NCBI GenBank assembly: GCA_947846985.1
Contig: CANTUZ010000014.1
Location: forward strand, 9,407,837-9,471,836
Direction of reading: 5' to 3'
From: Fratercula arctica
Taxonomy: Eukaryota; Chordata; Aves; Charadriiformes; Alcidae
DNA length: 64,000 bases
Under the pieces are notes generated by a model. That model was not told the DNA's origin, made no database searches, and saw only the letters and a list, made by a program, of their open reading frames with translations. Within the stretch, counting starts at the first letter, position 1, and each line of letters starts with the position of its first letter. The position numbers and the translations under genes were made by a program. Below, piece after piece: positions 1 to 10,100 of this stretch.

Positions 1-650
<650 letters not shown>

Positions 651-850
651 GGCTGGGGGGGGGGGGGGGGGGGGGCAGTGGGGGGGGGGGGGGTGCACAG
701 CTGGGGGAACCCCCCCCCCCGCGCCCCCCCCCAGGCTCCAGAGCGGACCCAGGCGCCCGGGGACCCTGGTGTGACCCCACGTCCCCCCCATCCCATGGGG
801 GACCCAAGAGTCCGGGGGGGACACCCAGGTGTCTGGGACCCCCCCCCCCT

Positions 851-1215
851 CCCCTTGACCCCCCCCTTTCTATAGGGGACCCAGGTGTCTTGGACCCCCC
901 CCCCTCCCCTTGACCCCTCCTTTCTATAGGGGACCCAGGACCCCCCCCTCCCCTTGACCCCCCCCTTTCTATAGGGGACCCAGGACCCCCCCCCCCCTTG
1001 ACCCCCCTTTCTATAGGGGACCCAGGACCCCCCCCTCCCCTTGACCCCCCCCCTTTCTATAGGGGACCCGGGTGTCTGGGACCCCCCCCCCCCCCTTGAC
1101 CCCCCCTTTCTATAGGGGACCCAGGACCCCCCCCCCCCCCTTTGACCCCCCTTTCTATAGGGGACCCAGGACCCCCCCCTCCCCTTGACCCCCCCCCTTT
1201 CTATAGGGGACCCAG
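851..1215. repeat. Minisatellite, about 45-55 bp unit, 8 copies
   Basis: The string TTTCTATAGGGGACCC recurs about eight times, separated by C-runs and CCTTGACCCC. It lies upstream of ENO3 coding exon 1, probably in its 5' non-coding intron. I see no exon in it. Confidence 0.85.
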
Positions 1216-1290
1216 GTGTCCGGGACCCTCCTCACTTGCTGCTGGCTCTGCCTGGGACCCTTCCCCCCCCCCCGGGGGGGTCCCCAAGGG

Positions 1291-1300
1291 CTATTTATGC
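1291..1300 (-). promoter_or_regulatory. TATA-like element of the presumed ENO3 promoter
   Basis: Read on the minus strand this is GCATAAATAG, a TATA-box-like sequence 640 bp upstream of the ENO3 ATG. A non-coding first exon would have to lie between it and 651. The assignment is inference from position and motif only. Confidence 0.4.
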
Positions 1301-1331
1301 CAATTCCCCCCCCCCCCCCCCCGCCCCGGGG

Positions 1332-1341
1332 CTATTTTTAG
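1332..1341 (-). promoter_or_regulatory. MEF2 binding site in the presumed ENO3 promoter
   Basis: The ten bases CTATTTTTAG match the MEF2 consensus YTAWWWWTAR fully, in otherwise almost pure G/C sequence. The site lies about 30 bp upstream of the TATA-like element as read from ENO3. MEF2 control is known for mammalian muscle enolase, so this supports the beta-enolase call. Confidence 0.5.
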
Positions 1342-1420
1342 CCCCCCCCAAAGGTCTCGAGGAAAGGACACGGTAACACGAGACCCGGATGCCGGGGGGG
1401 GTGGGGGGGGGGTTTACCCC

Positions 1421-2640
1421 CTATAGGGCCCATAGAGGATGTGGGGAGCTACCCCTATAGAGCCCAGAGACTGGGGGGTGTTCAGCCCTATGGGACATAT
1501 AGGGGATGGGGGGGGAGAATCTACCCTATAGGGCCCATAGGGGGCAGGGGAGATTGGTCCTATGGGGCCCATAGGGGCTGGGGGGGGGGGGAATTGGTCC
1601 TATGGGACCTGTAGGGCATTGGGGGGGGTGGGGGGGGTGGGAATCAGCCCTATAGGGCCCAGAGACTGGGGGGGTTCAGCCCTATGGGACATATAGGGGC
1701 TGGGGGGGGGGAAATCTACCCTATAGGGCCCATAGGGGGCAGGGGAGATTGGTCCTATGGGGCCCATAGGGGCTGGGGGGAGGGGGGGAATTGGTCCTAT
1801 GGGACCTGTAGGGCTTTGGGGGGGGGGAAGGGGGGGGGGGACTCAGCCCTATAGGGCCCATAGGGGACAAGGGGGATCGGTCCTATGAGACATATAGGGG
1901 CTGGGGGGGGGGAATCTACCCTATAGGGCCCATAGGGGGCAGGGGAGATTGGTCCTATGGGGCCCATAGGGGCTGGGGTGGGGGGGGGAATCGGTCCTAT
2001 GGGACCTGTAGGGCACTGGGGGGGGGAGTCAGCCCTATAGGGCCCATAGGGGACAAAGGGGATCGGTCCTATGAGACATATAGGGATGTGGGGGGGGGGG
2101 GGGATCTACCCTATAGGGCCCATAGGGGGCAGGGGAGATTGGTCCTATGGGGCCCATAGGGGCTGGGGGGGGGGGAATTGGTCCTATGGGGCCTGTAGGG
2201 CATTGGGGGGGTGGGGGGGTGGGAATCAGCCCTATAGGGCCCAGAGACTGGGGGGGTTCAACCCTATGGGACATATAGGGGATGGGGGGGGGGGGGGGGA
2301 TCTACCCCTATAGGGCCATAGGGGGCAGGGGGAGATTGGTCCTATGGGGCCCATAGGGGCTGGGGGGGGGGAGGGATCGGTCCTATGGGGCCTGTAGGGC
2401 ACTGGGGGGGGGGGGGGGGGGGGGGGGATCTACCCTATAGGGCCCATAGGGCACAAGGGGGATGGGTCCTATCAGACTTATGGGGAGATGGGGGGGGGGG
2501 ACACACGACTCTGCCCCTATAGAGCCCATGGGGGGACTCAGCCCCATGGGGCCCATTGTGGGGGGGGGGGGAGAAGGATCGAATCTATGGGGCCGGGGGG
2601 GGGTTGGGGGGGGGATGGGTCCTATGGGCCCCATAGGGGC
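1421..2640. repeat. Tandem array between ENO3 and PFN1, about 195 bp higher-order unit
   Basis: Units are built from CCTATAGGGCCCATAGG, GGTCCTATGGGGCCCATAGG and GGGACCTGTAGGGC, separated by G-runs. The CCTGTAGGGC element recurs near 1609, 1806, 2004, 2190 and 2390. CCTATAGG is self-complementary, so units hold short palindromes. No gene is seen. Confidence 0.85.
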
Positions 2641-3560
2641 GGGGGGGGGGAGGGGCGGCTCTGACCACTTCCCGGGGAAGTTTCGCTGCGGCGGGGGAAG
2701 GGGGGGGGGGGAGGGGCCCGGACGCCTTTGGGGGGGGGGGGGGGGGGCGGCCCCTCTGCAAACCCCCCCCCCGGCTTTGGGGGTCGTGGACCCCCCCCAT
2801 TACCCATAATGCCCCGGGGGGGGGGGGGGGGTGCGCGCGCACACACAGACATACACCCCCCCCCCCCCCACCGAGTCCCCTCCCCAGCCCCCCCCCGGGG
2901 CAGGAAGTGAAACCGCCGCCCCTCCCCCCCCCCCCTCCTCCCCCCCCCCCGGAAAATCCCGCCCGGGGCTGAGTCAAACCGGGCCCGAGCGCGGGAGAGC
3001 GCGAGACACGGGGGGGGTTGGGGGGGGGCCCCTTGCACACCCATCCCCCCCCCGCCCCCCCCCCCCCCACCCCCCCCGACCCATTTGGGACCCCAACCCC
3101 CCCCCACCCCGGGACCCCCCTGACCCCCCCAACCCCCCTCAGGACCCTCCCAGCGCCCCCCCGCCCTCCAGGGACCCCCCCGAACCCCCCCCGCCCGACC
3201 CCCCGCGGCCCCCCCCCCCCCCCCCCCCCCCCCCCCGCTCCCCTTTACCCCCTCCAAGACCCCCCCCTCCCCCCCCAGGACCCTCACGACCCCCCTCCCC
3301 CCCCCCCCCCCCAACCCCCCCCCCCAGGACCCTCCACCCCCCACGAGGACCCGCTCAAACCCCCACGGCCCCCCCCCCCAGACCCCCCCCCCCCCCCAAT
3401 TTCGGGGTGCTCCCCCCCACCCGGGCCCCTCTCAAGCCCTGGGACACCCCCCCCCGCCCCCCAATTTTGGCGGGGGGGGGGGGGGGGGGGATGTCGGCGA
3501 TCCCCAGGCGGAAGCTTTTGGGGGGGGGGTGGGGCGGCCCACAGCCTCCCTTGGGGGGGG
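2641..3560. other. Homopolymer-rich intergenic DNA, no gene seen
   Basis: Long G-runs (2641-2740, 2815-2835, 3471-3490) and C-runs (2860-3460) dominate, with little else. Long open frames here come from the absence of A/T and so of stop codons; they show no recognisable protein. Confidence 0.7.
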
Positions 3561-3660
3561 GGTCAGAATAACGGGAGAGGGGGTGTATGTCACGATAAGG
3601 GGGAGGGTGTCACGATAAGGAGGGGGGGGCGCGAGAACGAGCCCCCCCCCCCCTTCCCCT

Positions 3661-4038
3661 AATGTCGGCGGACGGCGCGCGCGCCACCTGTGGGCGTTCC
3701 CTCTCCCTCCCAAGCCCCGCCCCCTCCCGACTAAACCACGCCCCCCACAGACGGCGCTCCCTTCAAGCCCCGCCCCCTCCCGCCCAAACCCCGCCCCCTC
3801 CCGCCCAAACCCCGCCCTCCTCCCCTAAACCCCGCCCGGCTCCGCCCAAACGCCCCAAACCCCTCCCCCTCGCCGGCCACGCCCACCCGCGCTCCCCTAT
3901 GAAAGCCGCCGCCCGCCGGCGCCGCGCCGCCGCCCTCCGCTCGCCGCCACCGCGCAGGCGCCGCCGCCCCCCCCAAACCCCACCCCGCCAGGCCACGCCC
4001 CCTCCTCCGCGGAGGCTCCGCCCCCTCCGCCGGCCGCC
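3661..4038 (+). promoter_or_regulatory. PFN1 CpG-rich promoter with GC boxes
   Basis: This stretch before the PFN1 start codon has many CpGs and repeated GC boxes (CCCCGCCCCCTCCCGCCC twice between about 3769 and 3815, then CCCCGCCC variants to 3840), which fit Sp1-type sites. There is no TATA box near the ATG. Housekeeping genes such as PFN1 typically have promoters of this kind. Confidence 0.55.
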
Positions 4039-4171
4039 ATGAGCGGGTGGGCGCCCCTACGTGGAGACGCTGCTGGCCGACGGCACCTGCCAGGACGCCG
4101 CCATCGTCGGCTATCGCGACACCCCCGCCGTCTGGGCCGCCGCCCCGGGGAAGACCTTCGCCAACATCACG
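4039..4171 (+). CDS. PFN1: PFN1 exon 1 (one-base insertion)
   Basis: ATG at 4039 follows GCCGCC, a strong Kozak context. The donor is GTATCG at 4172. The length is 133 nt where 132 would keep the frame. Confidence 0.9.
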
Positions 4172-6640
4172 GTATCGCGATAGGGCGGTGGCGCGCGGCG
4201 CGGCGCTGGGGGTGGGAAGTGGGGGGCGGGGGGGGGGGGTTGGGGAGCGGCGTTTCCCGCCCAAACCGCGCTGAGGGGACCCAGGCGTTCGGGGGAAGGG
4301 GGCGGGGCTTCGCGTGTGGCCCCGCCCACACCCGCGCGTGGCCCCGCCCCTTCGGGCGCGACGGGCGCCGCCGAGGGACAAAAAAGGGAGAAAAACGCGA
4401 CGGCCGCTGCCAGCGTGGCCCGGCCCCCCCCCCCCCCCCCCCCCGCAACCCCCCCAGCACCAAAGGGAGGGATTGGGGGGGGGGGGGGCAGGAGTTTTGG
4501 GGGGGTTGTGGGTGCTGGGGGGGGACCCAGGAGTCGGGGGGGGGGAGGACCTTAATCCCCCCCCCCCCATATATCTTTTGGGGGGGGCACCCAGCCGTCC
4601 GGGGGGGTCCCCAAGTGTCTGGGGGGGGCCAGATCTTAACCCCCCCCTATATCTTTTTTTGGGGGGGGGGCACACCTAGGCGTCCGGCCCCCCCCCCCCC
4701 CATTTCCCCCCCCGGAGCCCCAGAAGGGTCCCAGGCGTCCGGGAAACGGGGCGGGGGGAACCCTCCCACCCCCCCCCCCATAATTTTGGGGGGGGTCCAG
4801 GCGTTGCGGGGGGGGGGCGGGGGGTGGGGGGGGCGACACACACGCGCTGCCCCACGTGGCTGCCCGACACCCCCCCCCCTCCCCCCCATCCTCTATTTAA
4901 GGGGGTCCCCGGGCGCCCTGGGTCCCTTTTGGGGCTCGGGGGGGGGGGGGGGGACACTTGGGTGTCCCCCCCCCCCCAAAAAAAACCCCAAAAGAAATGG
5001 GGGGGGGGTCACTTTAAAGAAAAACCTAAAAATGTGCGGAATGTGGGCAATTCCCCGTGGGGGGAGGGGCGGCCGGGGCTTCCTGTGGGGGAGGGGCGGC
5101 GCGCGCTTCCCCCCCCCCCCCCGGGTCCCCCGCGGAAATGGGGGGGGGGGGGGGGGGGGGGGTGATGTCCATTGGGGGGGTTATGGGGGTCCTGGATGCC
5201 CGGGAACACCCCCCCCCACCCGGGACCCCTGTGGGGTTATTGGGGGGGGGGGGGGGGGGGTCCCCGGATGTGTCCCCGGGGGGGGGGGGGTGAAGTCCAT
5301 TGCGGGGGGGGGGGGTTATGGGGGTCCCTCATGGGGCCATGGGGGGGGTCCTGAGCACCTGGGTCCCTTTTTGGGGGGGGGGGGGTGAAGCCTATTGGGG
5401 GGGGTCATGGAGGTCCCTGGACTTGGGGTCCCTTTTTTTATGGGGGGGGGGGGTTATGGGGGTCCCTGATGGGGCCATGGGGGGGGGGTCGGGGGGGTCC
5501 TGAGCACCTGGGTCCCTTTTGGGGGGGGGGGTGAGGCCTATTGTGGGGGGGGTTATGGGGGTCCCGGAGCCCTGGGTGCTCCGTGGGGTTATGGGGGGGG
5601 GAGTATCCCTATGGGGGGGGGGGCGTATCTCCCGGGGGGGGGGTGTATCTCTATGGGGGGGGGAGTATCTCCGGGGGAGGGGGGTATCTCTATGGGGGGG
5701 GAGTATCCCCATGGGGGGGGGGGAGTATCCCCATGGGGGGGGGCGTATCTCCGGGGGGGGGGGGGGCGTTTCTCCGTGGGGGGGGGTATCTCCATGGGGG
5801 GGGGGAATATCTCTATGGGGGGCGGAGTATCTCCGTGGGGGGGGGGTGTATGTCTATGGGGGGGGGATATGTCTATGGGGGGGGTGTATGACTATGGGGG
5901 GGGGGAGTATGTCTATGGGGGGGGTATGTCTATGGGGGGGGGGGTGTATCTCCATGGGGGGGTGTATGTCTGTGGGGGGGAGTATCTCCTTGGGGGGGGG
6001 GGGTATGTCTATGGGGGGGGGTGTATGTCTATGGGGGGGGGGCGTATGTCTATGGGGGGGGGTGTATGTCTATGGGGGGTGTATCTCTATGGGGGGGGGG
6101 CGTATCTCCGTGGGGGGGGGCGTATGTCCATGGGGGGGGGGGTATGTCCATGGGGGGGCTGTATCCCCATGGGGGGGTGTATGTCTGTGGGGGGGAGTAT
6201 CTCTATGGGGGGGGGAGAGTATTCCGTGGGGTGGGGGTGGTGCCGGTGTATTTCTATTGGGGGGCCCGTATCTCCATGTGGGGGGGGATGTGTCTATGGG
6301 GGGGGGTGTATCCCGAGGGGGGGGTGTATGTCTATGGGGGGGGGGTATGTCTATGGGGGGTGTATGTCTATGGGGGGGGGTATCCCGAGGGGGGGTCCCC
6401 GCCCCCCCCCGCCCCCCCCCGGACCGCGCACTGCCCAACCAGGCTAGGCGGCGGAGGTGCAGGCGCTGGTGGGGCCGGAGCGGGGGCCGCTGCTGGTGGG
6501 GGGGCTGACGCTGGGGGGGCTGCGCTGCTCCGTCATCCGGGACTCGCTGCTGGTGGAGGGGGAGCACAGCATGGACCTGCGCACCAAGGCCGGCGCCGGC
6601 GCCCCCACCTTCAACATCACCGCCACCATCACCAACAAGA
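4039..6640 (+). CDS. PFN1: PFN1, profilin-1, exons 1-2 (last exon absent)
   Basis: Profilin binds monomeric actin, poly-proline proteins and phosphoinositides, and feeds ATP-actin to growing filaments. Exon 1 (4039-4171) encodes [18 protein letters not shown] onward through [15 protein letters not shown] and ends at ANIT, 44 residues like human. Exon 2 (6448-6640) encodes [41 protein letters not shown] and [12 protein letters not shown]. The N-terminal W and Y and the W of AVWAA belong to the poly-proline site. Exon 1 has one extra C in the CCCC at about 4054-4057, which shifts the frame after MSGWAP; all downstream codons are intact, so I read it as a sequence error. The final exon, carrying the C-terminal helix, is not found anywhere in the window. 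ENO3 lies divergently upstream. Confidence 0.9.
4172..6447. repeat. PFN1 intron 1: G-rich minisatellites
   Basis: From about 4480 to 5540 there are G-runs with recurring GGGGTCCCTGATGGGGCCATG-type units. From about 5590 to 6390 a short unit, TATCTCTATGGGGGGG or TATGTCTATGGGGGGG (about 17-30 bp), recurs some 30 times. Almost every unit holds a run of six or more G, so the coding strand could form many G-quadruplexes. No exon is seen between 4172 and 6447. Confidence 0.85.
6448..6640 (+). CDS. PFN1: PFN1 exon 2
   Basis: The acceptor is CTAG at 6444-6447 and the donor GTGAGC at 6641. The 193-nt exon is in one open frame and ends in phase 1. Confidence 0.92.
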
Positions 6641-6835
6641 GTGAGCCGCGGCCCCCCCGCGACCCCCCCGGGACCCCCCCCCTCCCTGCGACCCCCCCCA
6701 GGACACACACACCCCCCCCCACACCACGACCTTTCCCCCCTGGGACCCACACCCCCCCCCCAACCGGGGGACACAACCACACACCACACCCCCCCGGAAC
6801 CCCACGTATCCCCCCCCCTCCTGCGACCCCCCCAG
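6641..6835. other. C-rich stretch between PFN1 exon 2 and the KMT5C-like arm
   Basis: This is the start of PFN1 intron 2 (GTGAGCC then C-rich DNA). From about 6835 it becomes recognisable as the mirror image of 21,616-21,760. PFN1 exon 3 should follow but does not. This is the likely junction of two unrelated segments. Confidence 0.5.
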
Positions 6836-6972
6836 GTTCTGGCCCCCCCCACCCCCCCAGGTTTGAGGACCCCCCCGGGTTCCAGACCCCCCCCCCGGGA
6901 TTTCACCCCCCCCCGGGTTCCAGGGACCCCCCCCCGGGGTCGTGCCCCCCCCGGGGTCGTGCCCCCCCCCAC

Positions 6973-7108
6973 CTCTCGCAGGTCCTGCACTCGCAGCGCC
7001 GGTTGCGCTCCCCGAACGCGCCCTCCCCGTAGAAGCACGTGATCTCGTCCGCGGCGCGATGTCCCGCAGCGCCTGCACGCGCGCGGCCCGGCCCTCGCCC
7101 GCCACCAG
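6973..7108 (-). CDS. KMT5C: KMT5C exon d (C-terminal SET and post-SET), left copy
   Basis: It encodes [35 protein letters not shown] and CECRTCE. One base is missing at CCGCGGACGAG (right copy CCGCGCGACGAG), which shifts the frame after IAPR. Confidence 0.85.
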
Positions 7109-10100
7109 CTGCCGCGCGGCCCGCGCTCAGGCCCCGCCGGACCCCCGGGACCCCCCGGGACCCCCCCGGGAACCCATTGACCCCCCCGGGACCCCCCCGG
7201 CACCCACTGACCCCCCCAGGACACCCCCAAACCCCCCCCGGGACCACTGCCCCCCGCGGGACCCCCCGGCACCCACTGACCCCCCCCGGCACCCCTGACC
7301 CCGCCGGGACCCCCCCGGGACCCACTGACCCCCCCGGGCACCCACTGACACCCCCCGGGACCCCCTAAACCCCCCCGGGACCCCCTGACCCCCCCGGGAC
7401 CCCCCCGGGACCCACTGACCCCCCCCCGGCACCCCCCAAACCCACCCCGGACCCACTGACCCCCCCGGTACCCCCCCCAACCCCCCCCCGGAGCCACTGA
7501 CCCCCCCCCGTGACCCCCCCGGGACCCCCCCAAACCCCCCCCCGGGACCCACTGACCCCCCCGATCCCCACGGGACCCCCCAAACCCACCCCGGACCCCC
7601 CCGGGACCCCCCGGACCCCCGGATCCCCCCGGACCCATTGACCCCCCCCGGACCCACTGACCCCCCCCGGCACCCCCCGGGACCCACTGACCCCCCCGGA
7701 CACCCCCCCCGGGACCCCCCCGGGACCCACTGACCCCCCCGGGACCACCCCCGGGACCCCCCCAAGCCCCCCCGGAGCCACTTACCCCCCCGGGACCAAC
7801 GGGACCCCCCCAGGGACCCACCTGACCCCCCGGGACCCCCCCAAACCCCCCCAGTGGACCCCCCAAACTCCCCCCAAACCCCCCGGGACCCCCCCCGGAC
7901 CCACGACCCCCCCCGGGACCCCCCCCGGGACCCCCAACCCCTCCCGATCCCCCCCGGGACCCCCCAAACCCCCCCCAGGGACCCCCCCCGGGACCCCCCA
8001 CTGACCCCCCCGGGACCCCCCCAACCCCCCCCCGGGACCCTCTGACACCCCCGGACCCCCAACAACCACCCCCGATCCCCCCGGGACCCCCCAAACCCCC
8101 CCAGTGACCCACTGACCCCCCCCCGGGACCCCCCAACCCCCCCCAATCCCCCACGGGACCCCCCAAACCCCCCCCCAGGGACCCCCCCTCCCCCCCCCCC
8201 GCCGGAGCCACCTGCCACCCCCTGGGACCCCCCCAGCCCCATAGAAACCCCCCCCAAATCCCCATTGACCCCCCCCCAGCCCCATTGGGACCCCCCCGGG
8301 CCCCCCCCCCGTCCCCCCCCCCCGTCCCCCCCCCCGTGCCCCCCCCGCGCTCACCTTGCAGTTGGGGTGACAATCTGGGGGGGGGGGGGGAAAAACTGTC
8401 AGTTTGGGGGGGGGGCAAAGGGGACCCCAAGGGTGTCTGTGGGGCAGGGGGGGGTCAGGGAGGTTTTGGGGACCCCCCCTTAAATTTTTGGGGGACCCCC
8501 CCCTTAAATTTTTACCCCCCCCCCTTAATTTTGACCCCCCCCGGGGCTGTCCAGCGCGGGGCCAAGCCAGAGCTGGGCTTTGGGGGGCTGCCACCCCCCG
8601 GGGGAAGGTTTTAGGGGACCCCCCGGCTTTTTAGGGCCCCCCCCCGGGCTTTAGGGACCCCCCCCCATTTCAGGGCCCCCCCCCGGGATTTGGCCCCCCC
8701 CCGGGGCTGATCCAGGCCGTGGGGCCGAGCCAGAGCTGGGCTTTGAGGGGCTGCCACCCCCCGGGGGAAGGTTTTAGGGCCCCCCCCCTTAATTTTAAGG
8801 ACCCCCCCCGGGCTTTACGGACCCCCCCCCCAATTTTAGGGACCCCCCCGGGTTTTAAGGGCCCCCCCCCCCCATTTCAGGGCCCCCCCCGGGATTTTGG
8901 CCCCCCCCCGGGGCTGATCCAGGCCGTGGGGCCGAGCCAGAGCTGGGCTTTGAGGGGCTGCCACCCCCCGGGGGAAGGTTTTAGGGACCCCCCCCCCTTA
9001 ATTTTAAGGACCCCCCCGGGCTTTAGGGACCCCCCCCCCATTTCAGGGCCCCCCCCCCCGGGCTTTGGGGCCCCCCCCCGGGGCTGATCCAGGCCGTGGG
9101 GCCGAGCCAGAGCTGGGCTTTGAGGGGCTGCCACCCCCCGGGGGAAGGTTTTAGGGACCCCCCCCTTAATTTTAGGGACCCCCCCCGGGCTTTTAGGGAC
9201 CCCCCCCGGGTTTTTAGGGACCCCCCCCCATTTCAGGGCCCCCCCCCTCAATTTTGGCCCCCCCCCGGGGCTGATCCAGGCCGTGGGGCTGAGGCAGAGC
9301 TGGGCTTTGGGGGGGCTCCCCATGGGTTTTAGCCCCCCCCCCGCGGCTTTTAGGGACCCCCCCCCTTAATTTTAGGGACCCCCCCCGGCTTTTAGGCACC
9401 CCCCCCCAATTTCAGGCCCCCCCCCCGGGCTTTGGGCCCCCCCCGGGGCTGATCCAGGCCGTGGGGCCGAGCCAGAGCTGGGCTTTGAGGGGCTGCCACC
9501 CCCCGGGGGAAGGTTTTAGGGCCCCCCCCCTTAAATTTTAGGGACCCCCCCACCCCCGGGTTTTAGGACCCCCCCCCGGCTTTTAGGGCCCCCCCCCGGG
9601 TTTTAGGGCCCCCCCCCCATTTCAGGGCCCCCCCCGGGATTTTGGCCCCCCCCCGGGGCTGATCCAGGCCGTGGGGCTGAGGCAGAGCTGGGCTTTGGGG
9701 GGGCTGCCCCCCATGGGTTTTAGCCCCCCCCCCGCGGCTTTAGGGACCCCCCCCGGGTTTTAGGGCCCCCCACCATTTTCAGGGCCCCCCCCGGGCTTGG
9801 GGGCCACCCCCCGGGGCTGACCCAGGCCGCGGGGCCGAGCCAGAGCTGGGCTTTGAGGGGCTGCCACCCCCCGGGGGAAGGTTTTAGGGCCCCCCCCTTA
9901 ATTTTAGGGACCCCCCCCGGGCTTTAGGGCCCCCCCCCGGGTTTTAGGGCCCCCCCACCGTGTTTGAATGAAGGCGCGGGGCCGAGGCAGAGCTGGGCCC
10001 GCCGCCGGCGGGTGGAATAGACCAGCCCGAAGTCGTTGCGTTCCCGCCCGCAGCAGCCGCAGCTCGGCCCCCCCCAGCTCCCGCCGCGCACCCCCCCAGC

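Noticed and set aside
1421..2640. Telomeric or subtelomeric repeat
   Set aside because: No TTAGGG series is present here or elsewhere in the window; the units are CCTATAGGGCCCATAGG-type.
4039..6640. PFN1 as a processed or decayed pseudogene
   Set aside because: It has introns and splice sites, and the only lesion in the visible exons is one homopolymer base.
6070..8430. A 786-residue glycine-rich frame on the minus strand
   Set aside because: It runs across PFN1 exon 2 and KMT5C exon d in wrong frames and through pure repeat; it exists because G/C-runs hold no stop codons.
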